A DNA stretch of 64,000 bases from Lachnospiraceae bacterium (GTDB taxonomy: Bacteria; Bacillota; Clostridia; Lachnospirales; Lachnospiraceae). Below the pieces are notes generated by a model that was not told the DNA's origin, did no database searches, and worked only from the letters and a program-made list of their open reading frames with translations. The position numbers and the translations under genes were made by a program. Positions 18,369 to 27,658 of this stretch are shown here, piece after piece. Position 1 is the first letter of the stretch. Each line of letters starts with the position of its first letter. Location: positions 1 to 64,000 of the forward strand of contig JAAWCE010000046.1 in the NCBI GenBank assembly GCA_022793065.1, written 5' to 3'.

Positions 18369-19247
18369 ATGGGAAATATGAAGGAGCTTGAAAAGTTCAG
18401 GGGAGAAACCACGTCAGGTTTAGAGGAAACATCCAGGGAGATTAGGAAGAAAATATATCAAATAGCTCATTTTGCCGGGGGAGGTCATATGGGAGCAGCT
18501 TTTTCCATGGCGGATATTATCAGTGTGATATATTTCGGCGGCGTAATGAGATATGATGCTTTAAGTCCTCAGTGGAAAGAGCGTGATAAATTTATTTTAA
18601 GCAAGGGACATGCCTGTTATGCGTTATATGCGGCCCTGGCAAGGGCAGGATATTTTCCGGAAGAAGAGCTCAGGCATGTGGGGAAGGCAGGGTCTAAATT
18701 TGGCGGACATCCCAAAATATATGACATTCCCGGTGTGGAAGCTTCTACAGGGGCATTGGGGCATGGGTTGTCATTTGCGATTGGAATAGCATATGCAAAC
18801 AAGGCGGATAGAAGGGACAGCCATGTCTACGTGGTGTTGGGTGACGGCGAGTGTCAGGAGGGTTCTATATGGGAAGGTGCGTTGTCGGCCCCAACACTGA
18901 AATTGGACAACATGACTGTAATTGTGGATTATAACAAATTGCAGGCTATGGATGAATTGGAGAATATTGTACACATGAAGCCTTTGGCTGAAAAATGGAA
19001 AACTTTCGGTTGGAATGTGGTAGAAATCGACGGCCATAACCATAAACAGATCAGAGAGGCGTTGCTTGTAAGACAGAAAGACTTGCCTACCCTGGTAGTG
19101 GCGAACACAATAAAGGGAAAAGGGGTCTCTTTTATGGAAAACGTGCCAATCTGGCATTATAGGATGCCTAATAAAGAAGAAGAACAAGTATTGCTGGAAG
19201 AATTGGGATTTACGGAGGAAGAAAAGGCGGAGTTATTTCAGGCTTAG
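18369..19247 (+). CDS. Transketolase, N-terminal (TPP-binding) subunit
   Basis: The protein has 292 residues, the usual size of the N-terminal half of a split transketolase. It has HAGGGHMGAA-like SMADII, FILSKGHACYALY, GHGLSFAIGIAYA and the thiamine-diphosphate motif LGDGECQEGSIWEGAL...NLTVIVDYN-like run (about 157-190). It forms a two-chain enzyme with the following gene. Transketolase makes sedoheptulose 7-phosphate, the GmhA substrate, so a dedicated copy here would supply carbon for the heptose. Two in-frame ATGs (18369, 18378) are possible starts. Confidence 0.9.
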   Translation: MGNMKELEKFRGETTSGLEETSREIRKKIYQIAHFAGGGHMGAAFSMADIISVIYFGGVMRYDALSPQWKERDKFILSKGHACYALYAALARAGYFPEEELRHVGKAGSKFGGHPKIYDIPGVEASTGALGHGLSFAIGIAYANKADRRDSHVYVVLGDGECQEGSIWEGALSAPTLKLDNMTVIVDYNKLQAMDELENIVHMKPLAEKWKTFGWNVVEIDGHNHKQIREALLVRQKDLPTLVVANTIKGKGVSFMENVPIWHYRMPNKEEEQVLLEELGFTEEEKAELFQA

Positions 19248-19297
19248 AATATAATTATTGCATCAGGCTTATAGTAATTGCGAGAGGAAGACAGACA

Positions 19298-20212
19298 GTG
19301 AGGACAGCTTATCTTGACACATTATATGAATTGGCAAGCAAAGACAAAAGGGTATATGCCCTGATTTCGGATAACGGCGCAATTGTATATGACAAATATC
19401 GCAGGGATTTGGCAGATCAGTATTTAAATTTGGGAATATCTGAGTCTAATATGCTGGGGATGGCGGCAGGTATGGCAAGCTGCGGCAAGATTCCGTTTAC
19501 TTATACGATAGGAGCGTTTCTTGCTTATCGCGCCTATGAGTTTATTAGAAACGACATCTGCTTACAAAAGCAGAATGTCAAAATTGTAGGAACCGGAGCT
19601 GGAGAAGTTTACAGTGCGTTAGGGCCGACACATCATTCCACAGAGGATTTGGGGGGGCTGCGGTCTATACCGAATCTAACGATTTTGTGTCCGGCAAGTC
19701 CAGTGGAAGTAAGGAAAGCGACAGTCGCCGCTTATGAGAACGAAGGTCCAATCTATCTGCGTCTGGGCACGAACAGGGAGTGTGAAATATATGGAGAAGA
19801 TTACTGTTTTAAAATTGGCAAAGCCGTGACCATAAAACGGGGAAAGGATGTTACCCTTATTGGAACGGGGAGCATTTTAAAGGATATTCTGGACGCAGCC
19901 GCATTGCTGAGGGAAGACGGGATACAGGCAGGAGTAATGAACATACATACTATGAAACCTATAGACAGGGACGCGATTATACAGGCATTGGATGAGACGG
20001 GAAGAATCGTTGCCATAGAGGATCACAATATTATCGGAGGACTTGGTAGTGCGGTGGCGGAAGTAATAGCAGAATCGGGACGGGGAGCTGCATTTAAGCG
20101 AATTGGGCTGCAAGGCTTTTCCGGCGGGTATGGAAGTTACAGGGAAGTAAAAGAAATGAATGGAATCGGTGTGGCACGGATTGTGGATGAAGTCAGGGAA
20201 TGGTTTCAATAG
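19298..20212 (+). CDS. Transketolase, C-terminal subunit
   Basis: The protein has 304 residues and starts at GTG after GAGAGGAAG. It contains the pyrimidine-binding domain (ALISDNGAIV, LGISESNMLGMAAGMAS with the conserved Glu, FLAYRAYEFIRNDIC) and the transketolase C-terminal domain (VTLIGTGSILKDILDAA, IHTMKPID). It completes the enzyme begun by the previous gene. A G7 tract (19651-19657) lies within STEDLGGLRSI, in frame here. The pair resembles transketolase-like enzymes found in sugar clusters rather than the housekeeping single-chain form. Confidence 0.9.
   Translation: MRTAYLDTLYELASKDKRVYALISDNGAIVYDKYRRDLADQYLNLGISESNMLGMAAGMASCGKIPFTYTIGAFLAYRAYEFIRNDICLQKQNVKIVGTGAGEVYSALGPTHHSTEDLGGLRSIPNLTILCPASPVEVRKATVAAYENEGPIYLRLGTNRECEIYGEDYCFKIGKAVTIKRGKDVTLIGTGSILKDILDAAALLREDGIQAGVMNIHTMKPIDRDAIIQALDETGRIVAIEDHNIIGGLGSAVAEVIAESGRGAAFKRIGLQGFSGGYGSYREVKEMNGIGVARIVDEVREWFQ
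19651..19657 (+). repeat. G7 tract
   Basis: Seven G in the transketolase C-subunit, in frame. One of ten G7-G9 runs. Confidence 0.7.
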
Positions 20213-20222
20213 AGGGATGGAT

Positions 20223-20885
20223 ATGGCATATATAGATTTTGTTTCAAGTCTGCACAAAGCGACGACACGGGATTATATTGGACGGGTAAACAGTGACGAT
20301 AAGGCGGAATGTGCCAGAATCGCAAAAGAATACGGGTATGACTATTGGGATGGAGACAGAAAATACGGCTATGGAGGATACCGTTATGACGGCAGATGGA
20401 GAAGTGTCGCACAGAAACTGGCTGACTATTATCATTTGAAGCCGGGGCAGAAGGTATTAGATGTGGGATGCGGGATGGCGCATCTGCTGTATGAGCTGAC
20501 ACAGATTGTACCGGGATTACAGGTGTGTGGCATTGATGTTTCGCAATACGCATTGGAGCATGCGAAGGAGGAAGTGCGGGACAGGCTGCAATATGGACAG
20601 GCGCAGGAGCTTCCTTTTTCTGATGATGAATTTGATCTGGTTATTTCGCTGGCGACTTTACATAATCTTAAGGTATATGACTTGAAAAGAGCGGTACAGG
20701 AAATTGAGAGAGTCAGTAAAGGCAACAGTTACATTATGGTAGAGTCTTTCAGAAACGATAGAGAAGAAGTGAATATGCTCTATTGGCAGCTAACCTGTGC
20801 CAGCTATTATGCAGTTGATGAGTGGGAATGGCTGTTTCGGGAATGGGGGTATGGAGGGGATTATAGTTTTATCTTTTTTGAGTAA
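20223..20885 (+). CDS. Class I SAM-dependent methyltransferase
   Basis: The protein has 220 residues. I chose the ATG at 20223 (MAYIDFVSS) because GAGGG lies six bases upstream; ATG 20217 is the alternative. The methyltransferase core shows VLDVGCGMAHLLYEL (about 77-91), the acidic loop of CGIDVSQYALEHA, and LPFSDDEFDLVISLATLHNL. The tyrosine/glycine-rich N-terminal stretch (YGYDYWDGDRKYGYGGYRYD) precedes it. It probably methylates a sugar or carrier-bound glycan in the cluster. Confidence 0.82.
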   Translation: MAYIDFVSSLHKATTRDYIGRVNSDDKAECARIAKEYGYDYWDGDRKYGYGGYRYDGRWRSVAQKLADYYHLKPGQKVLDVGCGMAHLLYELTQIVPGLQVCGIDVSQYALEHAKEEVRDRLQYGQAQELPFSDDEFDLVISLATLHNLKVYDLKRAVQEIERVSKGNSYIMVESFRNDREEVNMLYWQLTCASYYAVDEWEWLFREWGYGGDYSFIFFE

Positions 20886-20904
20886 GAGAGGGGAGGCCCA
20901 TGAG

Positions 20905-21978
20905 ATGAATGAAAGAAATAGAAGAATTTTGATTCTGTTGGAAAAACTTCAGGAAAAAACAATATATTTATATGGCGCTGGGAAAAGGGGAGAGGTGGCT
21001 TTAGAGAACCTGAAAGCATTTGGGCTTGAGCAAAGAGTGGCGGCATTTATCGATGATAGCTATTGGGGGGGGGTATATTGCGGGAAACCGGTATATTCTA
21101 TACCAGAAGTAATGAATTTTGTGAATGAAACGGCGGTGTTTGTAATTACGACTTACGCTGTAAACCAAATGGTATGTAGATTAATGGAGAAGGGCATTTT
21201 GTGTAATCAAATTTGTTTTTTTCCGGAACTTTTGATTGATAATATTGAAGAGGGAATCTTTAGAGAGAATAAAGATAAAATAGAATGTGTTTATCATATG
21301 CTGGAGGATAATCTGTCAAAATTCGTATACGCCTCTCTTTTTAAAATATATACAGATGGAAATATCGGTATCTTATCAAGAACGAAAGGCGACGTTCAAT
21401 ATTTTCCGATAAAAGGAAACTCTGATGAAATTGAAGGATTTGATTTGACTGATGAAGAAGTTTTTATAGACTGCGGCGCGTATGACGGAGATACCATAAA
21501 AGTTTTTAAAGATATTACAAATAAAAAATATAAAAGTCTTTGGGCTTTTGAGCCAAATGAAGCCAGTTTTAAGAAACTGTCTGATTATATAGATAGAGAA
21601 CATGATGTAAGAATTCGTCTATTGAAGAAGGGAGCGTATAGTGATAACACTAAAATGTACTTTAATAGTGATAGAGGGTCTTCTTCAGGATTAAATGCCA
21701 CAGGAGAGGATTGTATTGAGGTATGCCAAATAGACTCGGTTGTTAAAGAACCTGTTACGTTTATAAAAATGGACATTGAAGGAGCGGAAAGAAATGCGTT
21801 AAGGGGAGCTAAGGAAGTTATCTCAAAATATAAGCCCAAGCTGGCAATTTGTATTTATCATCGGATTGAAGATTTTTGGGAAATACCAATGTTGATAAAA
21901 ACACTAAACCCAGATTACAAAATCTACATCAGAAATTATGAAGATCGAATAGATGAGACGGTATGTTACGCTATTTAA
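20905..21978 (+). CDS. FkbM-family methyltransferase with N-terminal Rossmann-like module
   Basis: The protein has 357 residues. The start at ATG 20905 follows GGGGAGG. Residues about 15-95 form the small Rossmann-like module that recurs in this cluster (TIYLYGAGKRGEVAL...VAAFIDDSYWGGVYCGKPVYS). The second half is an FkbM methyltransferase (FIDCGAYDGDTIKVF, AFEPNEASFKKL, FIKMDIEGAERNALRGA). A G9 tract (21065-21073) falls inside the module and is in frame, so a one-base slip would remove the whole methyltransferase. It probably O-methylates a sugar. Confidence 0.85.
   Translation: MNERNRRILILLEKLQEKTIYLYGAGKRGEVALENLKAFGLEQRVAAFIDDSYWGGVYCGKPVYSIPEVMNFVNETAVFVITTYAVNQMVCRLMEKGILCNQICFFPELLIDNIEEGIFRENKDKIECVYHMLEDNLSKFVYASLFKIYTDGNIGILSRTKGDVQYFPIKGNSDEIEGFDLTDEEVFIDCGAYDGDTIKVFKDITNKKYKSLWAFEPNEASFKKLSDYIDREHDVRIRLLKKGAYSDNTKMYFNSDRGSSSGLNATGEDCIEVCQIDSVVKEPVTFIKMDIEGAERNALRGAKEVISKYKPKLAICIYHRIEDFWEIPMLIKTLNPDYKIYIRNYEDRIDETVCYAI
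21065..21073 (+). repeat. G9 tract (contingency site, gene ON)
   Basis: Nine G in the context TATT-G9-TATAT, encoding W-G-G-V of the FkbM protein. The frame is intact at G9. Confidence 0.85.
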
Positions 21979-21990
21979 AGATGGGTAAAA

Positions 21991-22039
21991 AAGTTTGAAT
22001 GAAAATTGTACTCGCCTTCAGCAGGCATGGAGGTGTAAA
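21991..22039 (+). repeat. Dispersed intergenic element B, copy 3
   Basis: AAGTTTGAATG...GTACTCGCCTTCAGCAGGCATGGAGGTGTAA resembles the tandem units at 49783-49905 and supplies the GGAGG site of the next gene. Confidence 0.5.
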
Positions 22040-22040
22040 A

Positions 22041-22868
22041 ATGATAAAAGTAGTGTTGTTCAGCCCGACTGGATATGTGGGAACTTTTATAAAGGAACGT
22101 GTTGAAAAGGAAACAGATCTGCAATTAATAGAAATGAGCAGAAGCAGTCATTTGGACGAATATAGGGAGAATTATGATATTATGCTTTATTCTGCGTCGG
22201 TAAGTGAAGCGCAGCCTAAGAAGCATATACAAGATAATGTCCTGTCAGCACTGCAAATAATTGATTTCTGTAAAAAACATAATGTTAAAAGGATAATATA
22301 TTTGTCATCTGATTCTATATATGGAGATCTGAATGTGAATGAGGTTACGGAAAATGTGATCATGGTAAATCCAGGGATATATGGCATGACAAAATACCTT
22401 GCAGAAAGAATTATTATGGAAAGCGAGATACCTTATTATATCATACGCATGCCAGGTATTGTAGGGCGGATATGGAGGAAAACATACCTTTGCAGGGTTA
22501 TGGATCAGTTGAGGGCAAATGAAGATATCAGTGTATATAATGCAGATAAAGAGTTTAACAATGTTTTGGATATTGACGATTTGATAGATTTTTTAATGTT
22601 ACTTTGCCGTCGCATGGGGAATGAAAGTAAGGTTTTTCTATTAGGGAATGAGGAAAAAATCATATTATCGGAATTGATTGGTTATATCAAAAAGATTTAC
22701 AATTCCAAATCAAAGATAATACATGTTAGCGGAGAAAATAGACGATATTTTACTTTGGACATAGCCAAAGCACATGCGTATGGCTATTCTTCTAAAAAAT
22801 TAAAAACAATAATAGAAAATTTGTATTTGATTCAAGAAAAAATGGAAGAAGGAGAAAGGCAGAAATGA
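22041..22868 (+). CDS. NAD(P)-dependent sugar epimerase/reductase (SDR)
   Basis: The protein has 275 residues. I chose the ATG at 22041 for its GGAGGTGTAA site. The N-terminal loop is [14 protein letters not shown], followed by [10 protein letters not shown] (catalytic serines) and [13 protein letters not shown] (YxxxK), then [12 protein letters not shown]. It is shorter than the SDR at 12330 and resembles NAD-dependent epimerase/dehydratases that reduce or epimerise nucleotide sugars. Its stop overlaps the next start (ATGA), so it is coupled with the mutase-like gene. Confidence 0.8.
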   Translation: MIKVVLFSPTGYVGTFIKERVEKETDLQLIEMSRSSHLDEYRENYDIMLYSASVSEAQPKKHIQDNVLSALQIIDFCKKHNVKRIIYLSSDSIYGDLNVNEVTENVIMVNPGIYGMTKYLAERIIMESEIPYYIIRMPGIVGRIWRKTYLCRVMDQLRANEDISVYNADKEFNNVLDIDDLIDFLMLLCRRMGNESKVFLLGNEEKIILSELIGYIKKIYNSKSKIIHVSGENRRYFTLDIAKAHAYGYSSKKLKTIIENLYLIQEKMEEGERQK

Positions 22869-23977
22869 AATCGGTTATTATTTTAGGAGGTGGTGTTACA
22901 GGGTGCGTTGCGGCCAGGGAACTGACGCAGAGAGGATTTGATGTGACACTGATAGAAAAAAATAATTATCTGGGAGGTGGGTGTCATACGTTTTTTTATG
23001 GAGGGCATCCCTACACAGAAGGTCCAAGGCCGTTATCTATTCAGGACGGAAAAGCGTTTGAATATATTAATCAAATTGTAGAATTAAGAACATTCCCATT
23101 AATATTAGATTCCTATAACGAAAAGGATCAGCGGTTTTATGGTTTTCCTATTCACTGGGATGATATTCAAGTAATGCCGGATAAGGAAATCATACTGCGG
23201 GAACTGGAGGATAGGCCCCCAATTAATGATGCGACCAATTTAGAAGATGGTTGGATTAACGCAGTGGGGCCTACGCTGTATAAAAAATACGTCAAAACTT
23301 ATACAGAGAAAATGTGGGAAGTAGAGTCCAATAAGGTATTCGAGGATTTCTCGTGGTCGGTAAAAGGATCGCCCATACAAAAGGGAGACAGGATGTGTCA
23401 TCTGGCGTCGTCAGATGAGAATCAGCTCCATGCCTATCCCATAGAAGAGACAGGGTACAACAGGTTTTTTGAGTATTGTGTCAGAAACAGTAAGGTCATA
23501 TTAAATACGAAAGTGGAAAAAGTTGATTTGGAGAAAAAGGAAGTTCATATCAAAGGAGAGGTTGTGAAAGGGGATATTATCGTTTCTACAATTTCACTAG
23601 ACGATTTGATGGAAAAGTGCTATGGAGAACTTAGATATATGGGACGGGATTTTCATAAGATTGTACTTCCAACCGAACATATTTTTAAAGAAGGGCATCA
23701 TTTTATACATTATCCCAACAATGAGAAATTTACAAGGATTGTGGAATACAAAAATCTCACAGGACACAAGGCGGATTCCACGTTACTTGTGATGGAGATA
23801 CCCTCTCATAGCAATAAGCTTTATAGTTATAATATCAAAAGTGAACAGGAAAGAGCGGCAAAATATATGAGTAGTCTTCCCAATGGGGTATATACGATTG
23901 GACGTTTGGGGACATACAAATATTTGAATATAAACCAGTGTATAGCGGCAGCGTGTGAATTAGCGGAGAAGATATAA
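22865..23977 (+). CDS. FAD-dependent oxidoreductase, UDP-galactopyranose mutase-like
   Basis: The protein has 370 residues, the length of Glf. FAD-binding [17 protein letters not shown] (8-24) is followed by an acidic [16 protein letters not shown] segment. The middle matches the mutase fold ([29 protein letters not shown], a feature of mutases that bind FAD and NDP-sugar). The C-terminus has [22 protein letters not shown]. It probably interconverts pyranose and furanose forms of an NDP-sugar. The substrate need not be galactose, so I give no symbol. Confidence 0.78.
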   Translation: MKSVIILGGGVTGCVAARELTQRGFDVTLIEKNNYLGGGCHTFFYGGHPYTEGPRPLSIQDGKAFEYINQIVELRTFPLILDSYNEKDQRFYGFPIHWDDIQVMPDKEIILRELEDRPPINDATNLEDGWINAVGPTLYKKYVKTYTEKMWEVESNKVFEDFSWSVKGSPIQKGDRMCHLASSDENQLHAYPIEETGYNRFFEYCVRNSKVILNTKVEKVDLEKKEVHIKGEVVKGDIIVSTISLDDLMEKCYGELRYMGRDFHKIVLPTEHIFKEGHHFIHYPNNEKFTRIVEYKNLTGHKADSTLLVMEIPSHSNKLYSYNIKSEQERAAKYMSSLPNGVYTIGRLGTYKYLNINQCIAAACELAEKI

Positions 23978-23992
23978 GAGGAGAAGATAACG

Positions 23993-25090
23993 ATGATTTT
24001 GACAGTTGATGAGTATAATGCGTTGGAGAGGGAAGGGAAGAAAGGATTATCTAACAGGTTTCTGGAAGCGTTTCAGCCGGAATTGTTTTCAAATGTGGGA
24101 TTTCCTACCAGGATAGAAGACGATAAGGAAGTGTATAAATTTTTAGATTCCATGCATGACGGAAGGATGCAATGGTATTACGAAGATAAAAATATGCAAT
24201 ATTCTCCAACATATGAAGAATTTGAAATCATAAAAGAAATATCTGGGTCTATCTATCAAGTTTCAAAAGATGTGTATGGAAGAGGTGTGGTGGTAAAGGC
24301 GCCAATGTTGTGCAGCATGAATTTATTGCGGCGGCTTAAGTATTTGGGTGCGAATGATTTACCTACCATTTTTGAGATTGGGGGGGGTACTGGCATATTA
24401 GGGGCAATGATGTATCGTTTGGGCTATCGATATATTTCGACAGATATTACTCAAGCGTTCTATATTACGCAAAATAATCTGTGGGAGAGACTGTATCCCG
24501 GTTGTGTAGAGGAATGTACAGGAGATATGGATGGTTTGAATGAGATGGAAGGAAAGATACTGCATATTCCGTATTGGAAATTATGGGAGCTTAGAAATAA
24601 TGATTTGGAAGCTGATATTATAGTATCTAATCATAATCTGGCTGAGATGCATGAGCGGGCACTGCGCTTTTATCTTCAATATGCCAAACAGCTTATGCGC
24701 AACAGCGAATATAAATTGTTCGTTGCACAATCTTCGGGAAGTACACGTTTTCGGAATGTGGATTATCTTCTTAGTACATTTGACGCAATGGGATTTGCAT
24801 TGTTGTACAGTGAGAGGCATTTTGTGGTTTTTGCCTTAAAAGATAAAAAACAAATTATGCCTGTGCATATGGGGGATTTGATGAGAAAAGAAAGTTATCA
24901 GAACGCATTCCCCATTTGCGGCAATCCTTTGGATAAGACGGCGGAGAAAATTTATCTTGCAGAACGGAATATGCGAGATGAACAAAAGGTTTCTTTAAAG
25001 GAAATGGAAGCGTATTTCAGGTTGCTGGATGAGTATGTTGACTCGCCGGACGAGGAATTCATCCATTATTGCGGATATTCATTTATTTAA
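23993..25090 (+). CDS. Putative sugar O-methyltransferase
   Basis: The protein has 365 residues. A helical N-terminal region is followed by a SAM-binding core, FEIGGGTGILGAMM (about 127-140), then STDITQAFYITQNNL and IVSNHNLAEM. The shape fits the putative sugar O-methyltransferase family of polysaccharide loci. A G8 tract (24380-24387) encodes the three glycines of the SAM loop itself, so slippage would destroy the active site. The current frame is open. Confidence 0.8.
   Translation: MILTVDEYNALEREGKKGLSNRFLEAFQPELFSNVGFPTRIEDDKEVYKFLDSMHDGRMQWYYEDKNMQYSPTYEEFEIIKEISGSIYQVSKDVYGRGVVVKAPMLCSMNLLRRLKYLGANDLPTIFEIGGGTGILGAMMYRLGYRYISTDITQAFYITQNNLWERLYPGCVEECTGDMDGLNEMEGKILHIPYWKLWELRNNDLEADIIVSNHNLAEMHERALRFYLQYAKQLMRNSEYKLFVAQSSGSTRFRNVDYLLSTFDAMGFALLYSERHFVVFALKDKKQIMPVHMGDLMRKESYQNAFPICGNPLDKTAEKIYLAERNMRDEQKVSLKEMEAYFRLLDEYVDSPDEEFIHYCGYSFI
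24380..24387 (+). repeat. G8 tract in the SAM loop (ON)
   Basis: Eight G, ATT-G8-TACT, encoding the glycines of EIGGGTG. Confidence 0.85.
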
Positions 25091-25147
25091 TGAATTGCGG
25101 AAATTAGGGTAAAATACAGTTCTGCAGGAAGGAGAATTAATAAGGTT

Positions 25148-25839
25148 ATGAAACGGCCTTTGGATGAAGCAAAAAAGAGTGGGACAAAATTCTTGACTGT
25201 ATAAGGGCGGATGATTTATTGCAGTTGGGAACTTATTATACAAATATGATTCGTTCTGATGTGAAGCATTTAACATTCACATTGAGCAGATATAAATTTG
25301 CAAGTAAACTGCTTATGTATAAGGAAGAGGTAGAGTTATTGGAATTGGGATGTCAGGAGGCGCTTGGAGCGCTGATGTTTCAACAAAATATGAATCTCAA
25401 AACTTATACGGGGATTGATTTTGATAAGAGAGCAATTGAATGGAATCGTGATAATCTTTTTCCGAATATGGAATTTATTTGTGCGGATTTTTTTAACTGT
25501 GCCGAATTGGAGAACAGGAAGTTTGATGCGGTAGTAAGTCTGGATGTGATTGAGCATATACGGCTGGACATGGAGGATCAATATTGTGAAGTTATATGTG
25601 GTAAACTGAATGGGGGGGGTACTGCGATTGTAGGTACACCGAGTATTATGCTGAGTCCGTATGCCTGTGAGGCGAGCAAAATAGGTCATATTAACCTATA
25701 TGATCAGAAACGATTGTATGGGTTAATGAGCAAATATTTCCACAATGTCTTTATTTTCAACATGAACGATGAAATAGTACATACGGGATTTGCGCCGATG
25801 TCATGTTATATATTTGCTGTATGCTGTAATCAAAAATAG
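25148..25839 (+). CDS. Methyltransferase with a probable A6/A7 frameshift near its start
   Basis: The natural start appears to be ATG 25148, after AAGGAG. It reads MKRPLDEAKKS then stops at 25202. One extra A in the A6 run at 25171-25176 would give DEAKKEWDKILDCIRADDLL and continue into the large frame (to 25839). As it stands, translation would have to begin at the weak TTG 25219 or ATG 25246. The remainder is a class I methyltransferase (ELLELGCQEALGALM, GIDFDKRAIEWNR, VVSLDVIEHI). A G8 run (25612-25619) encodes N-G-G-G-T further on. Confidence 0.65.
25171..25176 (+). repeat. A6 run at a frameshift
   Basis: Six A in DEAKK. An A7 version would join the 5' frame to the methyltransferase frame. 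Confidence 0.5.
25612..25619 (+). repeat. G8 tract
   Basis: Eight G, AAT-G8-TACT, in the methyltransferase; in frame with the 3' part. Confidence 0.8.
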
Positions 25840-25860
25840 ATAAACTTAGGAGGATCAGAG

Positions 25861-26940
25861 ATGCTGCCAAAACCTAGCGCTAATATGAAAGAATACCATA
25901 AAATTTTGAATCAACGGTTAAACGACTACCCGGAATGTAGAGATAATTACGAAAAATATCAGAAAATGTGCAGAGAAGGATATCAGGCAGAGTGTGACTA
26001 TCTCCCTGTTAAAATGGATTATGAAGTAAGCAGTCATTGTAATTTCAGATGTACTATGTGTCTGATGAATGAAATTGGGGATCACAGGCCGGCGAATATG
26101 TCGTTTTATGATTTTAAACAATCTATTGATTCACAAAAAGGATTGGTGGAAGTAAAGCTGCAAGGAATGGGAGAACCTCTGTTGAATCCTGATTTCTTCA
26201 AAATGGTGGAATATGCAACAGCCAATCATATATGGGTGCGGACAACTACAAATGCCTCGTTACTACATTTGAATGACAATTATAAGAAAATGATAGATGC
26301 GGGAATTGGTGAAATACAGATTTCTATTGATGGTGCAACAAAAGAAACTTTTGAGAATATTCGCATTGGAAGTGATTTTGATTTGGTAGTGAATAATTGT
26401 ATAATGATGAATTCGTATGCGGAAGCAAATGGGGGGGGTAATTGGAGGACAAGCTGTTGGATGCTGGTCCAGAAAGATAATGTCCATGAAGTGGAACAGC
26501 TGCTTGAACTGGCGGCGGAAATGAAATTTACCAGAGTAACGTATTCCGTTGCAATCGGTGACTGGAGCAAGGACAATTGGACGGAAATTAATAGTAAAAA
26601 AGAGATAAAAGATTTATTTACGGAAGAGTATGCTCAAAAACTGATTCACAGAGGAAAAGAACTGGGTATTGCTGTGACATTCTGGGATGGGAAGGACAAA
26701 TATGTTTATGATGAGAAGAAAGATAAGATATGTGCATGGCTTTTTAGCAGGGCGTACATTTCTGCAGATATGAGAATTGTTCCTTGTTGTGTGGTGAGCG
26801 ATAGCAATACTTGTGATATGGGTGATGCAAAAAAAATGGCGGAAGAATGGAATCATGATAAATATCAGGAATTCCGGAGGCTGCATTTAGAGGGGAAGAT
26901 ACCTAAAATGTGTAGGAATTGCTATATGGAACTTACCTGA
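25861..26940 (+). CDS. Radical SAM protein (SPASM-like C-terminus)
   Basis: The protein has 359 residues and starts after AGGAGG. Its cluster is C60-x3-C64-x2-C67 (SSHCNFRCTMCLMN), with LQGMGEPLLNPDF (GGEP-like) and ISIDGATKETFENIR. C-terminal cysteines (KICAWLF, IVPCCVVSDSNTC, MCRNCYMEL) fit a SPASM auxiliary cluster. A G8 tract (26431-26438) encodes ANGGGN; the gene is open. It follows methyltransferase genes, so it may modify a methylated sugar. The chemistry cannot be predicted. Confidence 0.83.
   Translation: MLPKPSANMKEYHKILNQRLNDYPECRDNYEKYQKMCREGYQAECDYLPVKMDYEVSSHCNFRCTMCLMNEIGDHRPANMSFYDFKQSIDSQKGLVEVKLQGMGEPLLNPDFFKMVEYATANHIWVRTTTNASLLHLNDNYKKMIDAGIGEIQISIDGATKETFENIRIGSDFDLVVNNCIMMNSYAEANGGGNWRTSCWMLVQKDNVHEVEQLLELAAEMKFTRVTYSVAIGDWSKDNWTEINSKKEIKDLFTEEYAQKLIHRGKELGIAVTFWDGKDKYVYDEKKDKICAWLFSRAYISADMRIVPCCVVSDSNTCDMGDAKKMAEEWNHDKYQEFRRLHLEGKIPKMCRNCYMELT
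26431..26438 (+). repeat. G8 tract (ON)
   Basis: Eight G, AAT-G8-TAAT, in the radical SAM gene. Confidence 0.8.
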
Positions 26941-26985
26941 AAAAGTGTTCAGACGCCAACAGGAATCGGAACAGGAGAAAAAGAA

Positions 26986-27135
26986 ATGGCATTGGTAATA
27001 TCAGATATTATTGAAATTTTACAATTATTTGACGGAATACAATGGGAAGAAGAAAAAAAGATATGTATGATGGGAAAACAATTTATATGGATTGAATGGA
27101 AACAGTTCATGGGGGTTGTAGATCATTATGGATAA
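26986..27135 (+). pseudogene. Short fragment, possible methyltransferase N-terminus
   Basis: An ATG with an AGGAG site opens 49 codons (MALVISDIIEILQLFDG...CMMGKQFIWIEWKQF) and stops at TAA 27133-27135. The ICxMGKQ..WIE pattern recalls the first residues of some class I methyltransferases in glycan loci. Nothing after the stop continues the domain, so this is probably a truncated remnant left when the following module was joined. Confidence 0.35.
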
Positions 27136-27204
27136 GCGTTATTGAGATGTATTGCGCAGAAAAGGAGAAACGTAGAAAATACATGTCCCATACAGGGAGC
27201 TGTT

Positions 27205-27586
27205 ATGAGATTGCATGAGAATACTCTTCGTAATCATCCCGGCGGTAAGATATTTCATTTTAAGGATATGCTGGAATTGTTTGGAAGATTGGGGGGGTAT
27301 TGCTTTATTTGGAGCAGGAAGCGACTGCAATTTGCTTTTGAATGAATTGTACAAAAACGATATGGAAAATCTTGTTGCATATATTTTTGATAAGGATATC
27401 AATCGAGCTGGTTCAAAGTATAGAGGTTATGATATTTTCTACCCTACAAAGCTAAAATTGGAGAAGACGAAAGCTGTATTTATATCAAGTACAAGGTTTG
27501 CGGAAGAAATATATGCTTATTTGACAGAGTTAAATGTGAAGTCGGTATATAAAATTACGGATTATGTAACAGAAACGGAAGAATAA
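27205..27586 (+). CDS. Stand-alone Rossmann-like module, out of frame at a G7 tract (phase-variable, OFF)
   Basis: From ATG 27205 (GGGAG upstream) the frame reads ...KDMLELFGRLGG and then, after seven G (27291-27297), goes into a nonsense tail ending at 27345. The other frame carries the expected continuation IALFGAGSDCNLLLNELYK to 27586. Adding one G (G8) gives FGRLGGG-IALFGAGSD. The protein, about 127 residues, is the same Rossmann-like module that is fused to enzymes elsewhere in the cluster. It has no catalytic domain of its own. Confidence 0.7.
27291..27297 (+). repeat. G7 tract (contingency site, gene OFF)
   Basis: Seven G, ATT-G7-TATT; G8 restores the frame. Confidence 0.8.
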
Positions 27587-27658
27587 GGTGAAAAACAGAA
27601 TTGCAAAGAGGCTATGGTATTGGAAAAGTGATTTACAGGGATTGGAAGGTGATGGAAA

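Noticed and set aside
22865-23977. Calling the flavoenzyme Glf (UDP-galactopyranose mutase)
   Set aside because: The fold fits, but substrate residues cannot be verified, so no symbol is given.
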